The notes: generated from the sequence alone by a model not told the origin. Positions 34,406 to 43,400 are shown, numbered from the stretch's first letter. The stretch is 64,000 nt of DNA from Clostridia bacterium (GCA_900764105.1 CAAFMS010000007.1:186001-250000); one strand, 5' to 3'. Made by a program: numbers and translations.

Positions 34406-36052
34406 TTACTTCTCCTCTATTTCCGTTTCGAGTTCTGCAAGTTTTGATGATTTTCTTTCCATTTTCGGTAAATCGAACAGATAATTTCCGTCCTCGTCTA
34501 TCTTCTTTCCGTCGAAGTGACAGGCAACGAAATGCCCCGGTTCCACCTCTTTAAGCGGCGGCGGTACTCGTTTACACTTGTCGCACGCCATAAAGCAACG
34601 AGTGTGAAACTTACACCCTTCGGGCGGGCGGATAGGACTCGGAATATTTCCTTCGAGAATTATTCTTTCCTTATTCAAATCGTCGGGATCGGTCGTAGGA
34701 ATCGAACTTAAAAGCGCGACCGTATACGGGTGTCTCGGGTCCTTGAATATCGTCTCCGAAGGAGCGAGTTCGACGAGATTTCCGAGATACATTACGCCGA
34801 TTCTGTCGGAAATGTACCTTACAACGGATAAATCGTGCGAAATAAAGAGATAGGTAAGATTTTCTTTCTCTTTCAATTCTAAGAGTAGGTTGATTATCTG
34901 AGACTGAATGGAAACGTCCAAAGCGGAAACGCACTCGTCGCAAACGACAAATTTCGGTTTTACCGCAAGCGCCCTCGCTATGCAAACCCTCTGTCTCTGA
35001 CCGCCCGAAAACTGATGCGGATACCTGTGAAGCATATAATCTTGCAATCCGCAGTCTCTCATGGTTTTCAGAATATACTCTTTCATCTTCTGCGAACCGT
35101 GTTTGAAATACTTATGCGTTACAAGACCTTCTTCGATAATCTGCCCTATAGTCATACGAGGGTCAAGCGACGAATACGGGTCCTGAAATACGATTTGCAA
35201 ATCCTTTCTGAGCCTTCTGATTTCGTTGTATTTAAGCCTCGCAAGGTCGATTCCCGCGTCGAGCATCGCCTCGTACTTCTGAAACTCCTCGTCGCCTTTG
35301 AACTTCGCGCGGATAGCGTCGATCTGGCTTTGAAGTCTGTTTTCATCTTCTCTTAAACCCTGAATTTTAGCAACCGTTTTTTCCCTTGCTGCTTTCAATT
35401 TGTTTAAAGCCGAACTCCCGTCCGCATCCTTTTCGCCTTTCTCGTCGTCGTGAATTTTGTTCTCGATAATATCGATTTTCGCATCGAGTTCGGTGATTTT
35501 TCTGTTTAATTTCTCGATTTGAGCGAGGACGTTATGCTGATTCAAAAGAATGGTCGCGCCCTCTTTCATCTCGGGAACGGTTATAAGCCCGCCGAGAATT
35601 TTCGCCACGTTCATAAGCGCGGACTTAGCGTTCGCCTCTGCAAGATTCTTTTCCTGCAACAGGAAGAACGAAGCGTTTTCGCCTTCCGCTTCCGCCTGAG
35701 CGATAAGTTTTTCGGCTTTTGCTTTCGCCTCTTTGTATAAGTTCAGATATTTTTCGGGATTTGAAAGGGTATCCTTAACGTATCGCGGAGCGATTTCCGC
35801 CCTCGACCGACCGTAATACAAGGTGTTTCCCGCCGTCTGTTCGTAAAGTTGCAGAATTACTCTTCCGAGCGTCGATTTTCCGCAGCCCGACTCGCCGACC
35901 AATCCGAAAGTCTCGCCCTCGTAAATATCTATGCTTACATCCTCGTTTGCCTTGACGTAAAACTTCTCTTTCTGAAAAACGGAGGATTTTGCGATAGGAA
36001 AGTATTTTTTCAGATTAGTTATAGACAACAACTTTTTCTTTGTGTTCTGCAC
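34406..36052 (-). CDS. oppF: Oligopeptide ABC transporter ATPase OppF with coiled-coil insertion
   Basis: A 548-residue importer ATPase; normal OppF is about 320. Walker A VGESGCGKST lies at 52-61. From about 80 to 272 there is an inserted helical, Lys/Glu/Ala-rich stretch with heptad-like leucines, before the Q-loop VFQDPYSSLDP (288-298). Signature SGGQRQR is at 349-355 and Walker B FVVCDE at 368-373. The C-terminal OppF domain keeps the cysteine cluster (Cys480, Cys486, Cys490, Cys493). The start is GTG with a strong AAGGAGG 9 bp upstream, overlapping oppD by 38 bp. Confidence 0.93.
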   Translation of the reverse strand: MQNTKKKLLSITNLKKYFPIAKSSVFQKEKFYVKANEDVSIDIYEGETFGLVGESGCGKSTLGRVILQLYEQTAGNTLYYGRSRAEIAPRYVKDTLSNPEKYLNLYKEAKAKAEKLIAQAEAEGENASFFLLQEKNLAEANAKSALMNVAKILGGLITVPEMKEGATILLNQHNVLAQIEKLNRKITELDAKIDIIENKIHDDEKGEKDADGSSALNKLKAAREKTVAKIQGLREDENRLQSQIDAIRAKFKGDEEFQKYEAMLDAGIDLARLKYNEIRRLRKDLQIVFQDPYSSLDPRMTIGQIIEEGLVTHKYFKHGSQKMKEYILKTMRDCGLQDYMLHRYPHQFSGGQRQRVCIARALAVKPKFVVCDECVSALDVSIQSQIINLLLELKEKENLTYLFISHDLSVVRYISDRIGVMYLGNLVELAPSETIFKDPRHPYTVALLSSIPTTDPDDLNKERIILEGNIPSPIRPPEGCKFHTRCFMACDKCKRVPPPLKEVEPGHFVACHFDGKKIDEDGNYLFDLPKMERKSSKLAELETEIEEK

Positions 36053-37037
36053 TTTTTCTCTCCTCCTTTTCAGGGTAAAAACATCTTATGAACTGTCCGC
36101 TTACGATTTCCTGAAGGGGCGGTTCTTCGTCAATACATCTCTGCGTGCAATATTTACATCTCGGGGCGAACTTACAACCCTTCGGCAACGCTAACGGGTG
36201 AGGAACGGCTCCCGGGATAGGCTCGAGCCTCTTCGTCGTGTCCTCGAGCCTCGGTATCGAATACATAAGCCCTTCGGTGTACGGGTGCGAATATTTGCAA
36301 TTTGTAAATATAACTCTCGCAGAGGACTGTTCTACGACCTGTCCGCAGTACATTACAACTACGTCGTCAGCCATTTCGTTTATAACGCCGAGGTCGTGCG
36401 TAATGAATATTATCGAGGTGCCGTTTTCGCGTTGAAGATCGTTCATAAGCCTTAAAATCTGAGCCTGAATCGTAACGTCAAGCGCGGTTGTCGGTTCGTC
36501 TGCAATAAGAATTTTAGGTCTGCACGCAAGCGCCATCGCTATCATAACGCGTTGACGCATACCGCCCGAAAGTTGATGCGGATATTGATTTGCGACCGCC
36601 TCGGGGTTAGGAATCTGAACCGCTTCGAGCATCTTTATGACTTCCTGTTCGGCTTGCTTTTTCTTCATTCCGCGGTGAATTATAAAAGGCTCGGCGATTT
36701 GCTTCTTTACGGTGAATACGGGGTTCAAAGAGGTCATCGGCTCTTGGAATATTACCGATATTTTATCGCCTCTTATTTTGTAGAGTTCGTCGATTTTCAA
36801 TTTCGTAAGGTCCTGTCCCTCGAAAATCACTTCGCCCGAATCTATATAACCGTTTCCGTCTAAAAGCCTTAATATACTCATAGCGGAAACGCTCTTTCCC
36901 GAACCGGACTCTCCGACGATACCTATCGTCCGTCCCTGTTCAAGCGTATAGGAGACGTCGTTTACGGCTTTAACTATACCTTTTCTCGTCTTGAAGAACG
37001 TATGAAGGTGTTTAACTTCTAATAATGCCATTATCAA
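36015..37037 (-). CDS. oppD: Oligopeptide ABC transporter ATPase OppD
   Basis: A 340-residue ATPase of ordinary length: Walker A GESGSGKS, Q-loop FQEPMTSLNP, signature LSGGMRQRVMIAMAL, Walker B LIADEPTTALD, and the C-terminal cysteine-bearing oligopeptide-transporter domain (GCKFAPRCKYCTQRC). It pairs with OppF to energise the OppB/OppC channel. It has no insertion, which makes the enlarged OppF next door stand out. It lies 9 bp downstream of oppC. Confidence 0.94.
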   Translation of the reverse strand: MIMALLEVKHLHTFFKTRKGIVKAVNDVSYTLEQGRTIGIVGESGSGKSVSAMSILRLLDGNGYIDSGEVIFEGQDLTKLKIDELYKIRGDKISVIFQEPMTSLNPVFTVKKQIAEPFIIHRGMKKKQAEQEVIKMLEAVQIPNPEAVANQYPHQLSGGMRQRVMIAMALACRPKILIADEPTTALDVTIQAQILRLMNDLQRENGTSIIFITHDLGVINEMADDVVVMYCGQVVEQSSARVIFTNCKYSHPYTEGLMYSIPRLEDTTKRLEPIPGAVPHPLALPKGCKFAPRCKYCTQRCIDEEPPLQEIVSGQFIRCFYPEKEERKSAEHKEKVVVYN

Positions 37038-37046
37038 TCACCTCCT

Positions 37047-39107
37047 TTATCTTTCCGAACTCGATTTCGGATCGAGAACGTCCCTTAACGTATCGCCGAC
37101 TATATTTATACATATCGTCGTGATTGCGAGAAACAATCCGGGGAATACCCAAAGCCACCAGAAATTTCCTATAATGGTAAGCGTTCTTGTCGCGTTAAGC
37201 ATATTACCCCATGTAGGTCTCGGATATTGAACTCCGAAGCCGAGGAATGAAAGCGAGGACTCCGTAAGCATACACCCTGCAAAATCAAGCGTCAGCGTAA
37301 CGATTATAATCGATATAACGTTCGGCAGAATGTGTCGGAACGCGATTTTCGTTTCCTTTACGCCCATCGCTTTCGCGGCGGTAACATACTCGTTTTCTCG
37401 CGCAGATAAAACCTGCCCTCTAACAAGCCTCGCAAGTCCTGTCCACGAAAGAACACCCAATATAACCATTATCAGGAAGATTCTCGATTTTTCGTCTATC
37501 GTCGTCTGCGACATCAATGCGGATAAAATCATGGCGAACGGAAGAAAAGGTATTGCCGCAACGATTTCCGTAAGCCTCATCAACAACATATCGATCCAAC
37601 CGCCGAAATAACCGGAGATACAACCGACGATTATTCCTATTATCGTTGATATAATTACTGCGACGGCGCCAATCGTGAGCGTCATTCTTCCGCCGGAAAT
37701 AATACGTTTGAATACGTCCGCGCCGTTACCGTCGGTGCCGAAAACATATCCTTTCAAGCCTGCGGACTTATCTAATTTACCGTCTTTATCAAAAACGTAA
37801 GACTGGTAAGCCCCCGCAAAGCAATCGGATGCGTTTTCTGCGGAAATATCGCATTGACCATGCGTATTATCTCCCCACGCATACACTTTTCCCGACTCGG
37901 TCATAGCAATAAAATGACCGACGCCTCCGCTGATTTTTACAATCTTATCTTTCTTTCCGATATTCGGTTTATCAACGATATGATCCGACATAATCGAACC
38001 GCCGAAAACCGTAGAACCGTCGTTTAATACTAAACAGATGGAAGAATTAGTTACCGCTAAAGATTCAATCGTCTTACTTCCTATGACAAGATTTTGAGCC
38101 GCCGCTCCGCCTTCCATTGTGAATTTCAATTTGTCGAACAATCCGATAACCCCGGTATATACCGATTTTTTATCCTCGGAAACGCCGACGACAGACGTAA
38201 GCGTAAAGGCTATATCGTAAAACTTCTTGTCTTTGAATTTTGCCATATTGGAATAAGTTTTAGAGTTACCCCAAATATAAAGCGTACCGTCTTTCATAAG
38301 GATTGCCGACGCTTGCGTTCCGCACGTTACCTTTTTTATCTGACCTGCGTCAATGGTACCGTTGCGAAGTTGTTCGGGCATAATTACGATGCCGTCGTTC
38401 TTGCTCTGCTCTTGCAGGTCTTTTTCGTCTTTTACATATTGCCCGAGATTGTTATTACCCCAAGCGTATACCTTTCCGTCCTCGGAAACGGCGACAATAT
38501 GATCCGTACCGGCTGCAACGTGGGTTATCTTGCTGTTTTTTACTTCTTCGGGAATATCGCCGAGATCGATTTTCGAAACCGATAATTTCGTTATACCCCA
38601 AACGTAAACCTTACCCGAATTCGATAAGCCGACCGAAAAGAAACTGTTTGAACTTATTTCTTTCACATCGTTTTTAAGGCCTGACGGAACCGAGCGCATA
38701 GACATAGTAGGTCTTAAATTAACCTGAGTCGTCGACGTATAACTATCGCTATACGTAGGCATAAAAAGCGGACCGATAAACACGAAAAGGAACATACCGA
38801 CGACGACGCATAAAGCGACAACCGCTAAGGGGCGTCTGAAAAAACTCACTATAGCCTGCTTGCCGGGGCTTACGATTTCTTCAACTTCAAATCTTTTATC
38901 TTTCTCTTTTTTATCGTGGTCGTCATCGTCGTGTTTTTTCTTTTCGGAATCCCTCGCCAAACTCTTGCTCGCCCCCATAAACATACGGGAGAACCAAGAT
39001 CCGATAATTTTAAGCGTCGCTGCGATTTTTCCAAAGAAAGCGCAAGACTTTTTTTCACTTTCGGAAGACTCGGAGGTAACCTTTTTTAAATCTCTATTCT
39101 CTTCCAT
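37047..39107 (-). CDS. oppC: Oligopeptide ABC permease OppC carrying an RCC1-like beta-propeller
   Basis: A 686-residue permease; ordinary OppC is about 300. A charged cytoplasmic N-terminus (1-90, Lys/Asp-rich) leads into the first helix (about 94-115). Then comes an insertion (about 120-450) containing RCC1 repeats of the form V..G..H.......G.VY.WG, clearest near 147-171, 194-223, 256-281, 346-370 and 387-419. The normal permease resumes at FGTDGNGADVFKRI (about 456) with five more helices and the EAA loop EYVTAAKAMGVKETKI (573-588). Since the loop between helices 1 and 2 is extracellular, the propeller should face outside, near the binding protein. Confidence 0.93.
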   Translation of the reverse strand: MEENRDLKKVTSESSESEKKSCAFFGKIAATLKIIGSWFSRMFMGASKSLARDSEKKKHDDDDHDKKEKDKRFEVEEIVSPGKQAIVSFFRRPLAVVALCVVVGMFLFVFIGPLFMPTYSDSYTSTTQVNLRPTMSMRSVPSGLKNDVKEISSNSFFSVGLSNSGKVYVWGITKLSVSKIDLGDIPEEVKNSKITHVAAGTDHIVAVSEDGKVYAWGNNNLGQYVKDEKDLQEQSKNDGIVIMPEQLRNGTIDAGQIKKVTCGTQASAILMKDGTLYIWGNSKTYSNMAKFKDKKFYDIAFTLTSVVGVSEDKKSVYTGVIGLFDKLKFTMEGGAAAQNLVIGSKTIESLAVTNSSICLVLNDGSTVFGGSIMSDHIVDKPNIGKKDKIVKISGGVGHFIAMTESGKVYAWGDNTHGQCDISAENASDCFAGAYQSYVFDKDGKLDKSAGLKGYVFGTDGNGADVFKRIISGGRMTLTIGAVAVIISTIIGIIVGCISGYFGGWIDMLLMRLTEIVAAIPFLPFAMILSALMSQTTIDEKSRIFLIMVILGVLSWTGLARLVRGQVLSARENEYVTAAKAMGVKETKIAFRHILPNVISIIIVTLTLDFAGCMLTESSLSFLGFGVQYPRPTWGNMLNATRTLTIIGNFWWLWVFPGLFLAITTICINIVGDTLRDVLDPKSSSER

Positions 39108-39121
39108 TTTAGTTTCTCCTT

Positions 39122-40168
39122 TTACTTATTCACCCTTACTCTCGGATCTACAAGTCCGTACGCCAAGTCGATAACAAGGTTTCCGAGCAAAGAAATTATT
39201 ACGTAAAACATTTGCAAAAACAACATCAAATCCATATCTACGGGTTGAAGAGCCCTTATCATAAGCGTACCCATACCGTTTAAACCGAATATGGATTCGA
39301 TAATGAGCGAACCCGAAAAAATACCGAGAAACCAGCCTATAACAAGTGTAATAATAGGAATAAGCGCATTTCTGAACGCATGACTGTATACGACGGTTTT
39401 TTCTCTCAGACCCTTTGCTCTCGCCGTCCTTATACAGTCCATAGATAAAGCCTCGATCATTGCGGAACGGACGTAACGAGTCATACCTCCAAGGGAGCAG
39501 AAGGTCATAACGATAAGCGGAAGTATTATGTACTTCAACTTATCGAGAAAATCCGCAAACCCGGTCAACTGCGCGCCGCTTGTACCCATACCGCTTGCGG
39601 GGAAAATAGGAATAACCCACGCAAATAACCAAACGAAAACTATTCCTATAAGAAACGTGGGTAAAGAATAGCCTATAATACTGAAAATTTGAGTTCCTTT
39701 GTCAAACAATCCGCCCTTTTTAACGGCGCACCTTATTCCGAGCGGAATCGTTATTCCGAGACCCAGAATCGTCGCAAAAATATTGATAAAAATCGTGTAT
39801 TTCATAGGTTCTTTAACAACGTCTATAACGTTGCCTTTCTCGTTGTACGAATAACCGAAATTACCTTGTAAAATACCGTTAAATTTACCGTTAGACAAAG
39901 GACACGCTCCAATCCACCTCAAATATCTTACAACGGACGAATTAGTATCGGTTCCGTACATAATCTGATATTCTTTGTAAAGTTTCTCAAAGATAACGTT
40001 CCTCTCTTCTTCCGGCAAATTCTTATAAGCCGGCGTATTGATATCCGCTTTCGCGTCGGTATATGCTCTGTTATTTGGTACAAGGTTATAAATCTCGTAC
40101 ATCAAAAAAGACAGAATAATAAACACAATCAACATATAACCCAGCCTTTTTAAAATATATCTTACCAT
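39122..40168 (-). CDS. oppB: Oligopeptide ABC permease OppB
   Basis: The second channel subunit. I use the ATG at 40166-40168, preceded by AAGGAG 6 bp upstream, giving 348 residues; the longer frame to 40255 lacks a ribosome binding site and would overlap a hairpin. Helix 1 (about 9-30) is followed by an extracellular region of about 95 residues, then five helices and an EAA-type loop near DCIRTARAKGLREKTV. Length is near normal with a modestly enlarged first loop. It follows oppA after a 190-bp structured gap. Confidence 0.92.
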   Translation of the reverse strand: MVRYILKRLGYMLIVFIILSFLMYEIYNLVPNNRAYTDAKADINTPAYKNLPEEERNVIFEKLYKEYQIMYGTDTNSSVVRYLRWIGACPLSNGKFNGILQGNFGYSYNEKGNVIDVVKEPMKYTIFINIFATILGLGITIPLGIRCAVKKGGLFDKGTQIFSIIGYSLPTFLIGIVFVWLFAWVIPIFPASGMGTSGAQLTGFADFLDKLKYIILPLIVMTFCSLGGMTRYVRSAMIEALSMDCIRTARAKGLREKTVVYSHAFRNALIPIITLVIGWFLGIFSGSLIIESIFGLNGMGTLMIRALQPVDMDLMLFLQMFYVIISLLGNLVIDLAYGLVDPRVRVNK

Positions 40169-40195
40169 TTGCGCTCCTTTTTCTTTTACTCTTTT

Positions 40196-40230
40196 GAGCG
40201 TTACAAAATCTTTGAAAGTTTGAAACGCTC
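40196..40230 (-). promoter_or_regulatory. Hairpin before the oppB ribosome binding site
   Basis: GAGCGTT and AACGCTC arms with a 21-nt loop, about 20 nt upstream of the oppB ribosome binding site on the minus strand. Confidence 0.45.
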
Positions 40231-40251
40231 GAAAAAATAAAAACAATATAT

Positions 40252-40320
40252 ACAAAACAGAAGGGACTCTCCTCTCCTTTATTTTGAAAAAGAGAGGAAA
40301 ATTACCCTTCTTGTTCTGTG
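40252..40320 (-). terminator. Intra-operon attenuator between oppA and oppB
   Basis: Complementary arms at 40252-40266 and 40306-40320 enclose a second stem (CCTCTC / GAGAGG). The 3' side runs into a T-rich tract on the minus strand. Such partial terminators after a binding-protein gene allow its mRNA to exceed that of the permease and ATPase genes. Confidence 0.65.
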
Positions 40321-40361
40321 TTTATGCTACTACTTTAAATCTTATAAATTACCGCTTTCAA

Positions 40362-42836
40362 TCAGGCAGCTTTGCCCTGCAATACGTCGCCTTTAATGAA
40401 GTATAAATCATTAACGTCTTTAATGTAATACGCCGAGTAATCGTCGTATTTTTTCGGATCGACAGTCATATTGTACGAAAAATCGTAAATCGCGCTGTTG
40501 AATCCCGTAGCGAAGTTGAACATATTGTACATAGGCGTTCCCTGATAGTAACCGTAGACAACCTGCTGATAAAATTCGTCAAGCATCGGAGCAAAATCAC
40601 CGAGTTGGTAACAAATCTTAAAGCCTGCTTTAGACGCTATCGAGTTAGCGGTACAGAGATACGAAATTACATAGGTCGAGAAGTCGTTTTCGGTCGTTCC
40701 GAACCAGTTTATAACCAAAGGCATCAGATAATATGCGGCATCCTTAGAACCGACTTCAACCTGTTTGCCGTCAGCGTCAAACGCTAACGTTACAGCGGAA
40801 CCGTCTTTCGCTTTAAACGTTAAGTCTTTCTCTTGCATATCTTTAGCGGCGATTTTCTTGTAGCGAACACCCGACACATAAGCGTTACCGTCTGCGCCAT
40901 ACGTCCAACCGCCTTCAACCAATTTAGCAACAACAGAATCAAGATTGCTTGCATAAGAATCAAGAACTATTTCATCTTCAACAGCCTTATACATCCAGGA
41001 ACCTTTATAGTAAGGACCGTCAACGGTACCGCCGTAACCGCCGTTGAAATCAAGCGCGAACTGATTTCTGTTCATGGAAAGCGCAAGCGCCTGTCTTACT
41101 TCTTTAAACTGAGTCGTACCATAGTCGTTACGGAAAGCAAGTTTACCATATCCCGCTCTTCCGTACTCGACATAGGCTGCCTTAGTCGGATTATCCTTAG
41201 CATATTTTACCGCCTGATCCGTATCGGCTCCTCCGGTAATTCCCGCTATAAAGTCAACGGATCCGCTCTTGAACGAAGCAAGCTGAGAAGCCGTAACAAG
41301 TTTTATATAGGTTACCTTTTGAATGGAAGGTTTAGTTCCCTCGTAGTTACCGGCATACTGATCGTTCTTTTCAAGAATCGCTTCTTTTTTCGACGTATCA
41401 TAACTTACGACTTTATAAGGACCGCTATACGGATATACGGCTGCCGCTTGTTTATCGACATCCATAGCCGTCGATCTGACATGCGCTGCTTTCGCATATT
41501 TTTCCCCGGTTTTAGCGTAGAAACTATCGCTTAAACCTACCGCCTTCGTTTCGGGATCGACTACAACGTCTGCGTCATCCAACCACGCTTTAAGATATTC
41601 GGGTCCGAAAGCCACCGAAGAAATAGAATAATAATAGTTTGCGTACTCAGCCTTAACGGTTGCGGAGATCTTATAGTCGCCCAAAAGTTTCAAACCGCTT
41701 AAATATTTAGAAGTTCCCTCTTTTGCAGTTCCGTCATACTCGTTAAACTTTTCAAATCCGACGAAACTTAAGCCCGCATTATGATCTTTATTAGCAGCCT
41801 CTTTTCCGACAGGAGAAGAGAATACAAGCGTAGAAACAAGATAGTTTTTAGCGGTAATCGGCGAACCGTCGCTAAATTTTAAACCTTGGTTAAGTTCGAT
41901 TTCGAACGTCTTGGTGCCGTCGCCGTTTAAAGTCTCCTTGTGAGACTTAACAACGGTTTTATCCCAAGTTAAACCACCCTCTTTATTCGTCGTTACAGTC
42001 GAAAGTCCGCTTGTAAGTTTAGTGATATCGTTATCCGCAGCGCCCGGATTGGTTGTACCGAATGAAGCATATCTGAACTTTCCGGAAAGATCGGTCGTGT
42101 TACCTATAATTATATCTTTACCCGATTTTTCGGACGTCCAATCGATAAGCGCGTTAGCAACGTTCCAATACGGGTTCGTTGGATGTTCGCTAACTCCCTT
42201 TATCTGAGTGTTATACAAATCAAAGTACTGATTCGAATAAAGAGGAAGCTCGGGAAGAAGTTCATTCCAACGTTGAATATAGTACATCCACCATTTTGCG
42301 TAAACGTCGTCTTCGGACTTATACGTTTCGGAACCTGCCGGAACTTTAGTATTGTAAACCATAGCCATAGACAAGAAATCCAAGCCAAGGAAATACTTTT
42401 TACCGTCTTTCTCGATATAGGGAGTACGTTTATTGGTAACCGAGTCAACCTCCTCTTTAACGTCGGCTATAGAAATGGTTTTACCGAACTTTTCATAAAG
42501 AGAAGTATAATCTTCACCGTATTTGAGACCCGATACAAGACTAGCGACAGCGTCTTTAACCGCGCCGCACCTACTACATACATAGCCGTCACCGAAAACG
42601 TGTCCAAGCGCGGGGATAACCTCAGTCTCAACTTCTCCGCATTCGCACTCTCTCTTCTTCAGACCGTTTGAAATACAAGTTGCGTCGGCAAGAAGTTCCC
42701 AATTACCGTAGGAATGAACGTGCGCCGTCGGAGTACTTCCCTTATTACTTTCGGAAGTCGGATCCTTTTTTTTACAGGAAGCGAAACAAGCGACGACCAT
42801 AACCATTGCCAACAAAAGTGTCAAAAGTTTTTTCAT
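40362..42836 (-). CDS. oppA: Oligopeptide-binding lipoprotein OppA, Cys-rich repeat, apparently permuted
   Basis: An 824-residue family-5 solute-binding lipoprotein; usual size is 520-600. The signal peptide ends at FASC (Cys21). A small module with His/Cys spacing (HVHSYG..W, Cys54, Cys64, Cys66, Cys87, Cys90; about 39-92) resembles repeats in clostridial surface proteins. The segment WNELLPELPLYSNQYFDLYN..IKG (190-214) looks like the C-terminal end of ordinary family-5 proteins, yet it precedes the canonical N-terminal part (IIIGNTTDLSG at 242, GLKFSDGSPITAKNY at 318). The C-terminus lacks the usual final block. GGAGG precedes the ATG. Confidence 0.92.
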   Translation of the reverse strand: MKKLLTLLLAMVMVVACFASCKKKDPTSESNKGSTPTAHVHSYGNWELLADATCISNGLKKRECECGEVETEVIPALGHVFGDGYVCSRCGAVKDAVASLVSGLKYGEDYTSLYEKFGKTISIADVKEEVDSVTNKRTPYIEKDGKKYFLGLDFLSMAMVYNTKVPAGSETYKSEDDVYAKWWMYYIQRWNELLPELPLYSNQYFDLYNTQIKGVSEHPTNPYWNVANALIDWTSEKSGKDIIIGNTTDLSGKFRYASFGTTNPGAADNDITKLTSGLSTVTTNKEGGLTWDKTVVKSHKETLNGDGTKTFEIELNQGLKFSDGSPITAKNYLVSTLVFSSPVGKEAANKDHNAGLSFVGFEKFNEYDGTAKEGTSKYLSGLKLLGDYKISATVKAEYANYYYSISSVAFGPEYLKAWLDDADVVVDPETKAVGLSDSFYAKTGEKYAKAAHVRSTAMDVDKQAAAVYPYSGPYKVVSYDTSKKEAILEKNDQYAGNYEGTKPSIQKVTYIKLVTASQLASFKSGSVDFIAGITGGADTDQAVKYAKDNPTKAAYVEYGRAGYGKLAFRNDYGTTQFKEVRQALALSMNRNQFALDFNGGYGGTVDGPYYKGSWMYKAVEDEIVLDSYASNLDSVVAKLVEGGWTYGADGNAYVSGVRYKKIAAKDMQEKDLTFKAKDGSAVTLAFDADGKQVEVGSKDAAYYLMPLVINWFGTTENDFSTYVISYLCTANSIASKAGFKICYQLGDFAPMLDEFYQQVVYGYYQGTPMYNMFNFATGFNSAIYDFSYNMTVDPKKYDDYSAYYIKDVNDLYFIKGDVLQGKAA

Positions 42837-43069
42837 ATATTTACCTCCAATTTTTTACCGCACTTAACTTTTGCGGCTTCAAATTTTTCATTCAACCGAT
42901 CCTTGTTCAGAACGAATATCTTCGCCTGCCTTTAAGAGTATTCCTTTATTTTAAATAAAGGAAAGAGCGACGCTCTTTCGGAATTTTATATTTTTTTTGA
43001 CGCCTTGCCGTCTCTCGCTCTAAGCGACATAAAAAGTATAAAATACATCTCACGATTAAATTTGTTAGT
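42837..43069 (-). promoter_or_regulatory. Structured oppA leader
   Basis: The predicted 225-nt leader of oppA holds no gene. It contains two overlapping hairpins that share three bases: TTCCTTTATT / AATAAAGGAA (42941-42963) and GAAAGAGC / GCTCTTTC (42961-42979). A smaller GACG/CGTC stem lies near 43000-43015. I do not recognise a known riboswitch in it. Confidence 0.5.
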
Positions 43070-43098
43070 ATTCTATCACAGATTTATCGCAATGTCTA
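43070..43098 (-). promoter_or_regulatory. Promoter for the opp operon
   Basis: TAGACA (43093-43098), a 17 bp spacer and TAGAAT (43070-43075) on the minus strand, about 235 bp upstream of the oppA ATG. Confidence 0.65.
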
Positions 43099-43197
43099 CC
43101 GATTTTTTGCTGTTTTAGTATTTGATTTCCTTATACCCCCTATAAAAAGCCCCTTTTTTTAGCCAATTTTTAATAATATTCATTATATTGAGGCTGT

Positions 43198-43215
43198 AAT
43201 GTATAATTATACATT
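43198..43215. promoter_or_regulatory. Perfect 18-bp palindrome, possible operator
   Basis: AATGTATAA/TTATACATT is a perfect palindrome, followed at about 43220 by a partial second copy (TGTAATTTATACA). It lies 100 bp upstream of the oppA -35 in an AT-rich stretch without genes (43099-43400). It is a candidate site for a repressor or activator of opp. Confidence 0.45.
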
Positions 43216-43400
43216 AAAATGTAATTTATACAACATATAAGTAAAACAAATATCGCTCTTTTATTTAAAATTTAACATAGAATCAGATACGGATTTACAT
43301 TTTCAACCATTTTTTTAACTGAATGGCAAATTTTACAGCTTTTAGCGATTTCATTTATCGGTAGATGAATTTTAATTTTCAAGGCAAAATATAACTTCCG

